Numbered from the stretch's first letter, positions 18,709 to 27,547 are shown. The stretch is DNA of 64,000 nucleotides from AAA044-D11 sp965268555 (GCA_965268555.1 OZ254174.1:1240001-1304000); one strand, 5' to 3'. The notes: a model not told the origin generated them from the letters alone. Made by a program: numbers and translations.

Positions 18709-19455
18709 TTACTTCTTACCCTGATTCGCAACAGCTTCGATTGCTGCCTTTGCAGCATCTGGATCTAAATACTCGCCACCTTTTTTAATTGGCTCCCAGT
18801 CATCTCCGAACTCGTAGAAGAGCGGAATACCAGTAGGAATATTTACTCCAGCGATATCGGCATCTGAAATGCAATCAATGTGTTTAACCATCGCACGAAT
18901 TGAATTTCCGTGTGCTGTAACTAAAACAGTTTTGCCCGCATTCATGTCATCCGCAATTTCACCAGTGAAATACGGAATCATGCGAGTAATAACATCTTTA
19001 AGACATTCAGTTTTTGGTAGGTCTGGCCCTAAATCTGCATAACGTGGATCGCCAAATTGTGAGTATTTATCGTTGTCATCAATCGGTGGTGGCGGAACAT
19101 CAAATGAGCGGCGCCATAATTGGAATTGCTCCTCGCCATATTGTGCGAGCGTCTCTTTCTTATCTTTGCCCTGAAGTGCGCCGTAGTGGCGCTCGTTAAG
19201 ACGCCAGCTGCGCTTTACTGGAATCCAGTGGCGATCTGCGGCATCTAGAGCTAATTGTGAAGTGTGGATCGCACGACGTAGAAGTGATGTGTGAACGATA
19301 TCTGGAAGCAATCCTCGATCTTTAAGTAATTGACCACCGCGCTTGGCTTCACCAATACCTTTTTCTGAAAGTCGAACATCAACCCATCCAGTAAATAAAT
19401 TAAGGGCATTCCATTCGCTCTCGCCGTGGCGCAGCAAAATCAATTTCTTTGTCAT
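18709..19455 (-). CDS. gpmA: 2,3-bisphosphoglycerate-dependent phosphoglycerate mutase
   Basis: A 248-residue glycolytic mutase interconverting 3- and 2-phosphoglycerate. The catalytic motif LRHGESEWNALNLFTGWVD carries the phospho-His at about residue 9. RRAIHTSQLALD, SWRLNERHYGALQG and the second His in TAHGNSIRAMVKH follow. Length and motifs are standard. It is followed downstream by nothing on its strand until regX3 and preceded by a YbjN gene, the usual actinobacterial neighbourhood of mshA. Confidence 0.95.
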   Translation of the reverse strand: MTKKLILLRHGESEWNALNLFTGWVDVRLSEKGIGEAKRGGQLLKDRGLLPDIVHTSLLRRAIHTSQLALDAADRHWIPVKRSWRLNERHYGALQGKDKKETLAQYGEEQFQLWRRSFDVPPPPIDDNDKYSQFGDPRYADLGPDLPKTECLKDVITRMIPYFTGEIADDMNAGKTVLVTAHGNSIRAMVKHIDCISDADIAGVNIPTGIPLFYEFGDDWEPIKKGGEYLDPDAAKAAIEAVANQGKK

Positions 19456-19474
19456 GTCTAAATCCTATTTCGTT

Positions 19475-19951
19475 TTAGATTAAATGTTCAAATGCTTTTA
19501 GATTTGAAAGTGATTCTCCGCGCGATACCCGCCAAGCCCATTCTCGGCGGATAGATGAAGCGAATCCGAGTTCGAGCAATGGATTAAAAGAGGAGTCCGA
19601 GTATTGGAGTACGGCGCCCAAGATGCGATCAATTTCAACATCTGTAACTGCTGGCAATGGCAGGCGGCCAACTAAGAAAATATCGCCGAGCTCGTTAATT
19701 GCGAAGGTAACGGCATACATAGATGCATTTTTTGTCAGCAGCCATTCATGCACTTTATCCGCGTTCTCATCGGGTTTACGAATTACAAATGCGTTGATGC
19801 TTAGAGAATTATCGCCAACAATTAGTGCGCAATGCGTCTGTAATTTCTTCTCGCCAGGCAAGGTAATTAGATAGGTATTTTCACCGCTCTTTTCGAAATC
19901 TAAATCGTGTGACTCTAAAAAATCTTCAATAATTATGCGCGGATCAATCAT
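19475..19951 (-). CDS. YbjN-domain protein
   Basis: A 158-residue protein of the YbjN / type III secretion chaperone-like fold. The pattern is a short N-terminal helix, a beta-rich middle (LITLPGEKKLQTHCALIVGDNSLSI) and a helical segment ending with a basic tail. Actinobacterial members lie between mshA and gpm, as here: it starts 2 nt before the end of mshA. The molecular role is unknown. Confidence 0.75.
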   Translation of the reverse strand: MIDPRIIIEDFLESHDLDFEKSGENTYLITLPGEKKLQTHCALIVGDNSLSINAFVIRKPDENADKVHEWLLTKNASMYAVTFAINELGDIFLVGRLPLPAVTDVEIDRILGAVLQYSDSSFNPLLELGFASSIRREWAWRVSRGESLSNLKAFEHLI

Positions 19952-19953
19952 TT

Positions 19954-21222
19954 TTAATTTGCGACCCAGAGCGAATTTTTCTTTGGCTTTGATAAGACCC
20001 AGTCATACACATCTAAAGTTTGTCGCGCAGTTGTCTCCCAACCAAAACGCTTTGCATGTTCTATTGCGCCCATTGATAATAAAATTCTCCGTTGTGGCTC
20101 TGCAATAAGCCTTGATAAAACTGAAGCCCATGCTTTTGAATCGTGACCATCAACTAGTGTTCCTGAAATTCCATCCGATACTGCAGTGCGAAGTCCGCCC
20201 ACGGCGCTTGCGACAACTGGAGTTCCACATGCTTGTGCTTCTAGCGCAACTAAACCAAAACTCTCTGAATATGAAGGTACGCAAACTAAATCAGAGGCGC
20301 GATACCAATCCGCAAGTTCGCTTCTAGTTACCGGCTCTTTGAAGTGAATTAAATCTGAGACACCTAAGAATTGGGCTAATTTTGCAAGTCGTTCTGGCTC
20401 ATTGATCCCAGTTCCAGACGCCCCACCCATAATTACTAAAGCCAACTTTGCACGTAGATGCGGCGTATGCGCCACCATTTCTGCCACTGCACGAACCAAA
20501 ACTTCTGGACCTTTATGTGGCTGAATTCGTCCAACAAAAGTTAAGAGAATTGCATCTGGCGCAATATTTAAAATATTTCGCGCACTAGATTTTCCATGTC
20601 CAGGTGTGAAGCGTTGCAAATCTACGCCCGGAGTTACAACTTTTACGCGATCAGAATCTGCGCCATAAAGTGAGACCAGGCTTGCAGCTTCAGCATCAGT
20701 GTTAGCAATTAACGCCTTCGCATTCTGCACTATTTGTTCTTCGCCAAGTGCGCGAATAAGTGGCTCTGGCGTATCGCCTTCGGCAAGTGCTTGATTCTTT
20801 ACCTTTGCCATCGTGTGCATGGTGTGAACAAGTGGCACGCCAGTTCGCTCTGAAATCATCCAACCGAGTTGACCACTGATCCAATAATGCGAATGAATAA
20901 TGTCGTAATAGTCATTTGGCTTACCACTTTGATGTTCCATAAAAGCGTGGGTAAGTGCGCCAATTTGCGTTGGAAGTTCCTCTTTAGTTAGCGCCCCAAT
21001 TGGTCCCGCTTCTAAATGATGAACTGTTACACCGCGCGCAATTTCAACTGCGTCAGCCAGACCAGTTTTATCAGCGCGAGTAAAAATATCTACTTCAACC
21101 CCGGCACTTGCCATCTTGATTGAATTTTCTACAACATAAATATTCATGCCACCAGCATCGCCCATGCCCGCTTGTTCAAGCGGAGATGTGTGAACCATCA
21201 AGGTTGCGATGCGGCTTTTCAT
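19954..21222 (-). CDS. mshA: D-inositol-3-phosphate glycosyltransferase MshA
   Basis: A 422-residue GT4 enzyme that starts mycothiol synthesis by joining GlcNAc from UDP-GlcNAc to 1L-myo-inositol 1-phosphate. The N-terminal acceptor loop MVHTSPLEQAGMGDAGGMNIYV is the MshA signature (split here: MVHTSPLEQAG then MGDAGGMNIYV). The C-terminal lobe has GRIQPHKGPEVLVRA and the donor-binding PSYSESFGLVALEAQACG. Mycothiol is the actinobacterial thiol, which supports the taxonomic call. An asparaginase gene lies 1 nt upstream. Confidence 0.93.
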   Translation of the reverse strand: MKSRIATLMVHTSPLEQAGMGDAGGMNIYVVENSIKMASAGVEVDIFTRADKTGLADAVEIARGVTVHHLEAGPIGALTKEELPTQIGALTHAFMEHQSGKPNDYYDIIHSHYWISGQLGWMISERTGVPLVHTMHTMAKVKNQALAEGDTPEPLIRALGEEQIVQNAKALIANTDAEAASLVSLYGADSDRVKVVTPGVDLQRFTPGHGKSSARNILNIAPDAILLTFVGRIQPHKGPEVLVRAVAEMVAHTPHLRAKLALVIMGGASGTGINEPERLAKLAQFLGVSDLIHFKEPVTRSELADWYRASDLVCVPSYSESFGLVALEAQACGTPVVASAVGGLRTAVSDGISGTLVDGHDSKAWASVLSRLIAEPQRRILLSMGAIEHAKRFGWETTARQTLDVYDWVLSKPKKNSLWVAN

Positions 21223-22155
21223 TTAGAGAACTGCTCGCATTCCACCAACAATATTCGCGCCACCATAAACATTGAACACTTCTTCGGTTGTAGTAATTCC
21301 CCATTCCAAAAGCGCAGCATGCATAATCGCACCAAATGCTCGCCAAGAACCATCGCTTATCTTGAATACCAAAGTGCGACCATCAGACATTGAAGCAACT
21401 TCTACTGCTTCTGCGCCTTCCTTCATAAATAAACCAGGAACGCTCTTCATAGTACGAGTTGTTAAACGAGCTTCGCCCGCAACCATTTCGGGATACCCGC
21501 GAGCCGCGTTCATAACTTCAATATGAACCGGATCTTTTGAAATAGTTATATTGCGAATTGCAGTTGCAAGTTCGCGAGTAGTTAATGCAAAGAGTGGTGC
21601 ACCGCAACCATCAAAGGTTTTATTTGAAACTTTTGCCCCTGCCAGGCTTTCAATCTCAGCTAATACCGCCACTTGTAGTGGGTGATCTGCGTTTAAATAA
21701 GTCTTTATGTCCCAACCATTTGCCACACATGTTGCAAGCATGCCGGCATGCTTTCCAGAACAGTTCATGGCGAGCCTTGTCGCTGGCTTATCGCCCCAAG
21801 CAATTCGTTCCGCATCTCCAAGTGGTTTATCAAATGCGCACTGCAAATCACTTTCATTCAAACCAACGCTGGCCAAAATTTCTAAGACGCCCGCTTGATG
21901 CATCGCTGCGCCAGAATGACTCGCTTGGGCTAGCGCTAAAAGCCTTGGTTCTAATTTCAAACCGTTTCGCACCATCGCACTTGCCTGCATGCATTTAACT
22001 GTTGATCTAGGAAAGATCGGCATATCTACCGACCCTTTAATTTTATGGACCGAACCATCAGCGTTTAACATAATTAAATGCCCAGTATGAATTGATTCGA
22101 CTAAACCATTGCGAGTTAGTTCTGCTAAAACTTCACCGCGAAAATCGTTGCTCAT
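21223..22155 (-). CDS. Asparaginase II-family protein
   Basis: A 310-residue member of the bacterial L-asparaginase II (AnsA-like, serine/threonine hydrolase-like) family. Visible are VVxESxHxGH-like NGLVESIHTGHLIM, FPRSTVKCMQASAMV and MNCSGKHAGMLATC. It probably hydrolyses asparagine to aspartate and ammonia in the cytoplasm, as no signal peptide is seen. It sits between the nitrobindin gene and mshA with no intergenic DNA, so all three are likely co-transcribed. Confidence 0.87.
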   Translation of the reverse strand: MSNDFRGEVLAELTRNGLVESIHTGHLIMLNADGSVHKIKGSVDMPIFPRSTVKCMQASAMVRNGLKLEPRLLALAQASHSGAAMHQAGVLEILASVGLNESDLQCAFDKPLGDAERIAWGDKPATRLAMNCSGKHAGMLATCVANGWDIKTYLNADHPLQVAVLAEIESLAGAKVSNKTFDGCGAPLFALTTRELATAIRNITISKDPVHIEVMNAARGYPEMVAGEARLTTRTMKSVPGLFMKEGAEAVEVASMSDGRTLVFKISDGSWRAFGAIMHAALLEWGITTTEEVFNVYGGANIVGGMRAVL

Positions 22156-22659
22156 TTACTCGCCAACCTGGCGTTCCAAACTTGACCAGATATGCGCCTG
22201 CAATGTCTGACCTTCGGCCGCCATGTCGTATGCATAGAAAAGTTGGCCTTCAACTAATCCGTAAAGTCTTTGACCTGCTGTAACAATCTTTGCTGATGGT
22301 GCGGAATAACCTTGATCCATTGCAAGTTGAATCTTCGGGCCATCGTGCACACCAACCCAACCTTCAGAAATTCCAGTGTTATGGGCAAGAACAACTTCTA
22401 AAGTTTTGTTCTCTTTCGGGCGCCAGAATCCAACTTCAGATCCACCCGGGCGCAGAATTTCATTCTCTTCATTAATAATCCAAGAGCGTGAAAAGTAATT
22501 TAAAAATGGGCGACCATCGTGATTGAAAGTTACTTCTTGCGCGAATTGAAAAGGTTCAATCCCTGGATATTCACCTGATCCCTTACCCCGCCAAGTTCCG
22601 ATAAGCCAAGCAAGTGGATAGCAATCAGGATGCAGGCCCTCGGGAATTTCAAATGCCAT
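22156..22659 (-). CDS. Nitrobindin / FABP-like heme-binding protein
   Basis: A 167-residue beta-barrel protein of the THAP4/nitrobindin family, with the motif LIGTWRGKGSGEYP (G-x-W-x-G-x-G). Actinobacterial nitrobindins bind ferric heme and scavenge nitric oxide or peroxynitrite. ATG 22659 is preferred because GGAAAGG lies about ten bases upstream; GTG 22671 would add four residues. The start overlaps the end of a 40-residue membrane-protein ORF by 11 nt, suggesting coupled translation. Confidence 0.87.
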   Translation of the reverse strand: MAFEIPEGLHPDCYPLAWLIGTWRGKGSGEYPGIEPFQFAQEVTFNHDGRPFLNYFSRSWIINEENEILRPGGSEVGFWRPKENKTLEVVLAHNTGISEGWVGVHDGPKIQLAMDQGYSAPSAKIVTAGQRLYGLVEGQLFYAYDMAAEGQTLQAHIWSSLERQVGE

Positions 22660-22771
22660 CTTCAGTTTCACCTTTCCAGGTTCTAACAGCGCCGCGGATT
22701 CCCTTTACGAATAAAAATAATCCGATAATTAGCGTGACCGCGATTAACAATATGGTGGTCACGGTTTCCAT
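22649..22771 (-). CDS. Small membrane protein (40 aa) upstream of nitrobindin
   Basis: An ORF too short for usual cut-offs, starting METVTTILLIAVTLIIG. It encodes a single hydrophobic helix (residues about 5-22), then a basic KGIRGAVRTWKG segment and an acidic end. This is the layout of a one-pass membrane protein with its C-terminus inside. Its stop overlaps the nitrobindin ATG (11-nt overlap). The Shine-Dalgarno is weak (TTAGG). The hydrophobic-then-basic pattern and the overlap argue for a real gene; function unknown. Confidence 0.55.
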   Translation of the reverse strand: METVTTILLIAVTLIIGLFLFVKGIRGAVRTWKGETEDGI

Positions 22772-22810
22772 TGCCTAAGGGTAATGCCATCAGCGAGTAG
22801 AGTCTCGTCC

Positions 22811-23188
22811 ATGATTAATACTCATCCAGGTGTGAAGCTAGTCGTAAAAGTTATGGCCGGGTCGGATGATCCCGAGCGCTGCGCACAAGCATTTACCGTT
22901 GCATCTACCGCACTAGCCAGTGGCGCAGAAGTTTCACTCTGGCTTACTGGTGAGGCCGCATGGTTTGCACTACCTGGCAAATGTGAAGAATTTGAATTAC
23001 CGCACTCTGCAAAATTAGCCGACCTTCGCGATGCAATTCTTGCGGGTGGAAAAATAACTTTGTGCACGCAATGCGCAGTTCGTCGCGGAATTAACGATGG
23101 CGATCAAATACCTGGAATTGTTATTGCTGGTGCTGCAAGTTTTGTTGAAGAGATCTTGCAAGCAAATGTGCAAGCACTTGTTTACTAA
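22811..23188 (+). CDS. DsrE/DsrF-family protein
   Basis: A 125-residue protein with a DsrE-like fold. The N-terminal KLVVKVMAGSDDPERCAQAFTVA pattern (two short segments, KLVVKVMAGSDD and ERCAQAFTVA) starts the Rossmann-like sheet, and TLCTQCAVRRGI holds a Cys-x-x-Cys. DsrE proteins carry sulfur on Cys or act as small peroxide/sulfur-related factors. ATG 22811 gives MINTHPGVKLVV; an upstream ATG at 22784 would add nine unconserved residues. It is convergent with the YgfZ gene (4-nt overlap). Confidence 0.75.
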   Translation: MINTHPGVKLVVKVMAGSDDPERCAQAFTVASTALASGAEVSLWLTGEAAWFALPGKCEEFELPHSAKLADLRDAILAGGKITLCTQCAVRRGINDGDQIPGIVIAGAASFVEEILQANVQALVY

Positions 23189-24087
23189 TTATTGATTAAC
23201 TCTTGACTTGCACTAACTCCAGCGCTCGTAAGCGTCGCATCAATCGGAACGTTGCGCTTTAAAACCGCGAGTGCAATTGGGCCAAGTTCGTAATGTCTAG
23301 CCACTGTTCCAACAAATCCAACTTCATTGCCATCGAATTCAACCTTCGCGCCATTCTCTGGCATTGCGACCATCGAACCATCCAAATGTAGAAGTGTTAA
23401 ACGACGCGGTGGTTTTCCTAAGTTAAATACTTTCGCCACAGTCTCTTGCCCTGGGTAACAGCCCTTCTTCATATGGACTGCGTTATTTAGAAAACCTAGC
23501 TCGTTTGGAATTGATTTGTGATCGGTCTCAAAGAGAATTCGCGCCCGGCCCGCAGCAACGCGTTCGGCTTCAAGTGCCCAAGTTCCGACTTGTAAATAGT
23601 TCTGATTGAAAGCTGATTTCATATCATCGAGTTCATCATATGTAACAAGTGCGAATGGCCCGCCGATTGCATCTGGTGCTCCTGGTGCGCGAAGAACTGC
23701 GTAACCCTCGGATCGATCTGCAATTTCTACCCGCAACATAAATTTCATTTTCTCTAAGTAAGCCAAAAGCTCAGCAGTTTTCTCTTTCTCGGTATGCAAC
23801 CAAGTAGTTGTGCCATCGTCCACTAAATAAAATTGGTGTGTGATGTGGCCACTTGCATCAAGTATTAGGGAACTAACCCAGAGCCCAGGATTTAACTTCT
23901 CAACATCCTGCGTTGTAATTGAATGCAACCAACTAAGTCGATCAGGCCCAGTAATTGAAATTACGCTGCGATGTGAAAGATCGGCCCATGCAGTTCCCGC
24001 GGCTAGTGCGCGTTGTTCTTGATTTGGTTCACCAAAATGCCAAATAGCTCCGGCATCTGGTCCCGCTTCAACTAATACTGCAGTCAT
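23185..24087 (-). CDS. ygfZ: Folate-binding YgfZ/GcvT-like Fe-S cluster repair protein
   Basis: A 300-residue GcvT-fold protein. It carries the YgfZ signature K-x-C-Y-x-G-Q-E (KKGCYPGQETVAKV) and the front segment DLSHRSVISITGPDRLSWLHSI. YgfZ/IBA57 proteins use tetrahydrofolate and help assemble or repair Fe-S enzymes; aminomethyltransferase activity is not expected. ATG 24087 gives MTAVLVEAGPDAG and lies just downstream of the fur stop; the longer open frame to 24225 is an overlap artefact with fur. Confidence 0.87.
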   Translation of the reverse strand: MTAVLVEAGPDAGAIWHFGEPNQEQRALAAGTAWADLSHRSVISITGPDRLSWLHSITTQDVEKLNPGLWVSSLILDASGHITHQFYLVDDGTTTWLHTEKEKTAELLAYLEKMKFMLRVEIADRSEGYAVLRAPGAPDAIGGPFALVTYDELDDMKSAFNQNYLQVGTWALEAERVAAGRARILFETDHKSIPNELGFLNNAVHMKKGCYPGQETVAKVFNLGKPPRRLTLLHLDGSMVAMPENGAKVEFDGNEVGFVGTVARHYELGPIALAVLKRNVPIDATLTSAGVSASQELINN

Positions 24088-24100
24088 AAGACTTCCCAGT

Positions 24101-24514
24101 TTAAGGCTTGTTGAAGCAATTCTCGCAACGACCGGCGATCGCCAAGTGTGCGAGATCTGTGTGAAAGCCATAACCATCGAGAAGTGACTGTGTAAATGAG
24201 GCAGTCGCATCGATTGGGACTTCAATAATTGTTCCGCAAGATTCGCAATTTAGATGTGCATGAATCTCTTCGGTTGATGCGTGATAGCGAACGCCACCAT
24301 GACCAAGGTGTGAATGCTGAACTAAACCAACATTCTCCAAAGTTTCTAAGTTGCGATAAACCGTTGAAAGATTAATTCCGGGATGCGTCAGCTTTACTTT
24401 CTCTGCTACCTCTTCAGGAGTCGCATGTTCTAACGCGCGCACAGCAGCAAGAACTAATTCGCGTTGTGGTGTTAAGCGAAGACCTTTATCGCGCAATTCA
24501 TGTTTATCGGCCAT
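24101..24514 (-). CDS. Fur-family metalloregulator (FurB/Zur type)
   Basis: A 137-residue Fur-family repressor. The N-terminal winged helix has RLTPQRELVLAAV and the recognition helix NLSTVYRNLETLENVGLV. The metal/dimer domain has HAHLNC and two CxxC pairs (C90/C93 and C130/C133) that hold structural zinc. Sequence and actinobacterial context suggest the zinc-sensing FurB/Zur branch rather than iron Fur, but that is not certain. No zinc-uptake gene is adjacent. It precedes ygfZ by 13 nt. Confidence 0.85.
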   Translation of the reverse strand: MADKHELRDKGLRLTPQRELVLAAVRALEHATPEEVAEKVKLTHPGINLSTVYRNLETLENVGLVQHSHLGHGGVRYHASTEEIHAHLNCESCGTIIEVPIDATASFTQSLLDGYGFHTDLAHLAIAGRCENCFNKP

Positions 24515-24537
24515 GGAAGAAGTCTACTTTGCCGGTT

Positions 24538-24861
24538 TTAGATCTGAAAAACTAAATCGACTGGACTTCCTTTTTCCGCCTGAACTTTTACCTCTTCACG
24601 CGCCCCATGAGCCAGAACTACAACTGTCCATGGCCCAGGGGCGGCAAAGAATCGAAATTGTCCTTCTAAATTTGTTGGAACTTCTGCAGTGAATTCACCA
24701 TTTAAATCAAGGAGCCGTACATATGCGTTATCAACTGGTGCACCATTTGGAACACCATCGCTAACGCCACCACGGTAGACGGCTCCTTGAATAACAGCCT
24801 GATTTGCCAGATCAACTCCAGCTAAATCAGGACCACCAGGTGTTGCACCACAGGTACGCAA
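24538..24861 (-). CDS. sseC: DUF1416 protein (SseC-like)
   Basis: A 107-residue beta-rich protein matching mycobacterial SseC: AVIQGAVYRGGV, NAYVRLLDLNGEFTAEV and GQFRFFAAPGPWTV. It always travels with the CysA-type sulfurtransferase in actinobacteria and is thought to help sulfur transfer, but its reaction is unknown. The probable start is TTG 24861, one base after the sulfurtransferase stop, indicating coupled translation. The early Cys (RTCG) is near the position of the Cys in the mycobacterial protein. Confidence 0.83.
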   Translation of the reverse strand: MRTCGATPGGPDLAGVDLANQAVIQGAVYRGGVSDGVPNGAPVDNAYVRLLDLNGEFTAEVPTNLEGQFRFFAAPGPWTVVVLAHGAREEVKVQAEKGSPVDLVFQI

Positions 24862-24862
24862 C

Positions 24863-25696
24863 TTAAGCGCCGACTGCTACTGGTACACCAACGAGTGAAC
24901 CGTATTCAGTCCATGAACCGTCATAGTTTGTAACGTTTTGTAGATCGAGAAGTTCGTGCAATACAAACCATGAGAACGCTGAACGCTCACCAATTCGGCA
25001 GTAAGCAATAGTTTCTTTTGAAAAATCTACGCCAGCAGTTTTGTAAAGATCGGCTAGTTCATCATTTGATTTAAATGTTCCATCTTCATTAGCAGCCTTT
25101 GACCAAGGAATATTTTTTGCACCAGGAATGTGGCCCTTAATTTGTCCGCCCTCTTGTGGCAAGTGTGCTGGCGCAGCAAGTTCGCCAGCGAATTCTGCAG
25201 GTGAGCGCACATCAACAATGTTCTTAATTCCGATAGATGCAATAACTTGATCGCGGAATGCGCGGATTGAATTATCGCGCTCCTTTGCAACATAACGTGA
25301 TGCGGTGCGAGTTGGGACTTCGGTTACAAGTGGCAAGCCCTTTAGCTCCCAAAGCTTGCGGCCGCCATCGATTAAGCGAACATCTTGGTGCCCGTAAATC
25401 TTGAAATACCAGAACGCATATGTTGCGAACCAGTTGTTGTTGCCGCCGTAGAGAATGACAGTTGAGTCATTTGAAATACCGTTCTTTGAAAGCAACGCTT
25501 CAAACTTCTCTTTTGAAATTAGATCGCGGATCAAGCCATCTTGTAGATCATCGCGCCAGTGGAAAGTAATTGCGCCCTGGATATGGCCCTTCTCGTAAAG
25601 ACTGGTGTCCTCATCTACCTCGATAAATACAACGTTTGGGTTCGATAGATTCTCTTGAACCCAATCGGTTGAAACTAGTGATGTTGCACGTGACAT
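24863..25696 (-). CDS. Thiosulfate sulfurtransferase (two-domain rhodanese, CysA/SseA type)
   Basis: A 277-residue protein with two rhodanese domains. The N-terminal one (residues 1-125) is inactive at its loop. The C-terminal one carries the active-site Cys233 in AYCRIGERS, the loop type of CysA-like thiosulfate sulfurtransferases. It moves sulfane sulfur from thiosulfate to a thiol acceptor. It forms a cluster with DUF4395, a membrane thioredoxin and DUF1416, an arrangement also found next to glnR in mycobacteria. Confidence 0.92.
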   Translation of the reverse strand: MSRATSLVSTDWVQENLSNPNVVFIEVDEDTSLYEKGHIQGAITFHWRDDLQDGLIRDLISKEKFEALLSKNGISNDSTVILYGGNNNWFATYAFWYFKIYGHQDVRLIDGGRKLWELKGLPLVTEVPTRTASRYVAKERDNSIRAFRDQVIASIGIKNIVDVRSPAEFAGELAAPAHLPQEGGQIKGHIPGAKNIPWSKAANEDGTFKSNDELADLYKTAGVDFSKETIAYCRIGERSAFSWFVLHELLDLQNVTNYDGSWTEYGSLVGVPVAVGA

Positions 25697-25725
25697 TTTT
25701 ATCTCCTAATTTGGTTATTGGTTAA

Positions 25726-26181
25726 TTATTTTTTGATGATACGAACTGCGATTAGATAAATCTCGCAGCCTAAACAGAAGTTAAATGCGGCATTTAAAAA
25801 CGCTGCGAATAGTGCGAAACCAACTGCAACAGTGAATAGAGCTGGAATCGATAAAAGTGATCCAGCCAATGCTGCAATAGCAAAAATTAACCCAACGCTC
25901 TGGGCAAATTGTGGTGGTCTTGCATCTTCGGTTGGAACTTCGCCGCGAAGTCTTGGCTTTACAAATTTCTTAAATATAACTGCATAAGGCGTCTTGGCTG
26001 GACCAGCAAATGCACCAATTGCGAATACAACTAATTGAATTGCAATTAAAACTGCTGATTGAGTTACAAGTGCGAGCGCCAAAACCAGAGTCGTGATTGC
26101 CGCCGAAAATCTTGGCCCGCGGGCATCGATTACTTTCACTTTGCTAGTTTTAGCTGTACTAACTTCGTTTTGAAGTGTCAT
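25726..26181 (-). CDS. DUF4395 membrane protein
   Basis: A 151-residue protein with about four hydrophobic helices (residues 25-58, 92-128 and the C-terminus). It holds the conserved FNFCLGCEIYL motif with Cys136 and Cys139 inside or beside the last helix. The CxxC and the position between a thioredoxin and a sulfurtransferase point to a thiol-redox or sulfur-handling role in the membrane; no reaction is known. It starts 29 bases upstream of the sulfurtransferase. Confidence 0.8.
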   Translation of the reverse strand: MTLQNEVSTAKTSKVKVIDARGPRFSAAITTLVLALALVTQSAVLIAIQLVVFAIGAFAGPAKTPYAVIFKKFVKPRLRGEVPTEDARPPQFAQSVGLIFAIAALAGSLLSIPALFTVAVGFALFAAFLNAAFNFCLGCEIYLIAVRIIKK

Positions 26182-26369
26182 TTGAATTCCTTTGCTTATA
26201 GTCGAATTATTTGTAAAACAAAAAACTTGTTGTTGCGTTTTAAGTTAATTACATTCGACACAAAGAACCGACAAGGCGGCCAAAATCAATATGGCGACGC
26301 TTTGTTAGAAATACCGGTTCAAAGTTAAGCACCCGCAAATTGTAAGTAGCCAAAAGATAAAACACTAAT

Positions 26370-26384
26370 TGCGAAAGATTCGCA
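26370..26384 (-). terminator. Possible weak terminator after the thioredoxin gene
   Basis: TGCGAA (26370-26375) pairs with TTCGCA (26379-26384) around a 3-nt loop, just beyond the stop of the thioredoxin gene. The RNA from that gene would continue into an AU-rich stretch without a clean U run, so termination would be weak. Confidence 0.25.
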
Positions 26385-26394
26385 GTTGCGCAAG

Positions 26395-26808
26395 CTAGCG
26401 AATTGCGTTAACCGCATCTAATACCTGCGAGCGCTTTGGTGTTCCCATCGCACGACCGACTTCGATCCCATCGCCATTTAAAAACAGGGTGGTCGGGGTC
26501 GAACGGATATCTAATTTACGGACGAGTTCGAGGTTGGACTCGGCATCGATATGGGCATACCTAACATCGGGCATGGACTTAACCATGTCCTCTAGCAACG
26601 CCTTAGTGGCTCGACATGGCGAGCAGAAGGCCGAGGAGAACTGCACCATAGTCACGCGTGCACCGAGTTGGGCCCCGATTATCGCCGCATCAAGCTTCGG
26701 CCCATTGATCGTCTTCTTCTTACGAAACTCACCTCGGCTGCGGGTGTACCAAACGCCAAATGCAATTGCCAGAGCCAGAACTATCACAAGTGGAGTCAGC
26801 GATTTCAC
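26395..26808 (-). CDS. Membrane-anchored thioredoxin-fold protein
   Basis: A 137-residue protein with an N-terminal signal-anchor helix (residues 5-21) and a thioredoxin domain. The active site is FCSPCRATK (C62-S-P-C65), and the cis-Pro segment is STPTTLFL. It should act on the outer face of the membrane as a disulfide reductase, probably with the DUF4395 and sulfurtransferase neighbours; mycobacteria have a thioredoxin (ThiX) in the same place. It starts at GTG 26808, directly beside the divergent glnR. Confidence 0.85.
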   Translation of the reverse strand: MKSLTPLVIVLALAIAFGVWYTRSRGEFRKKKTINGPKLDAAIIGAQLGARVTMVQFSSAFCSPCRATKALLEDMVKSMPDVRYAHIDAESNLELVRKLDIRSTPTTLFLNGDGIEVGRAMGTPKRSQVLDAVNAIR

Positions 26809-26829
26809 ATGAGTATTCTTACACCTCTT

Positions 26830-27543
26830 ATGGCGAGAATTCTCCTCCTGACAAACACACTCGGCGCAAGTGCTGAAGTGTTACCAAGTCTTGCCCTGCT
26901 TCAACATCAAGTTCGTCTCCTTCCGGCCGAAGCGTCAATCCTTGTTGATGTTCCCGAAGTTGATTGCATTTTGCTAGATGCCCGCCGCGATCTACCAAGT
27001 GCAAAAGCGTTAAATAAGTTATTGCAATCCACTGGCGTTAATTGTCCAATTATTACTATCGCAACTGAAGGTTCTTTATCTGCAATGAACGCAGATTGGG
27101 GATTCGACGATGTAATTCTCGATACCGCTGGCCCTGCCGAAATCGAAGCTCGCGTTCGTATCGCAGTTGGTCGCATCGAAGCCGATAACTTTGCAAATGA
27201 TCCATCTTTACGTGAAATTCGCACCGGCGAAATTGTTATCGATGAGAATTCTTACACCGCAAAGATAAAAGGTCGCTCACTAGATTTAACATTTAAAGAG
27301 TTCGAGCTAATTAAATTCCTGGCCCAACATCCTGGCCGCGTATTTACTCGCGCCCAACTTCTACAAGAAATTTGGGGTTACGACTACTTCGGTGGAACTC
27401 GTACCGTCGATGTTCACATCCGTCGCCTTCGTTCAAAGCTTGGTCCAGAACATGAAGCCATTGTTGGCACAGTTCGAAATGTTGGATACCGCTTCACCCT
27501 TCCAAGTGCTGGCAAAGAGGCGCCTGTTAACGAACGCATCTAA
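26830..27543 (+). CDS. glnR: GlnR-like nitrogen response regulator
   Basis: A 237-residue OmpR-type regulator. The receiver is atypical: it starts MARILLLTNTL, lacks the N-terminal acidic pair and keeps only LLDARRD where the phosphoacceptor Asp lies. This matches actinobacterial GlnR, which works as a phosphorylation-independent dimer. The winged helix is strong (LTFKEFELIKFLAQHPGRVF, YDYFGGTRTVDVH, TVRNVGYRF). GlnR switches nitrogen-assimilation genes. ATG 26830 aligns with the mycobacterial start; ATG 26809 is an alternative. TATTCT at 26814-26819 could be a -10 for a nearly leaderless mRNA. Confidence 0.9.
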   Translation: MARILLLTNTLGASAEVLPSLALLQHQVRLLPAEASILVDVPEVDCILLDARRDLPSAKALNKLLQSTGVNCPIITIATEGSLSAMNADWGFDDVILDTAGPAEIEARVRIAVGRIEADNFANDPSLREIRTGEIVIDENSYTAKIKGRSLDLTFKEFELIKFLAQHPGRVFTRAQLLQEIWGYDYFGGTRTVDVHIRRLRSKLGPEHEAIVGTVRNVGYRFTLPSAGKEAPVNERI

Positions 27544-27547
27544 ATAA

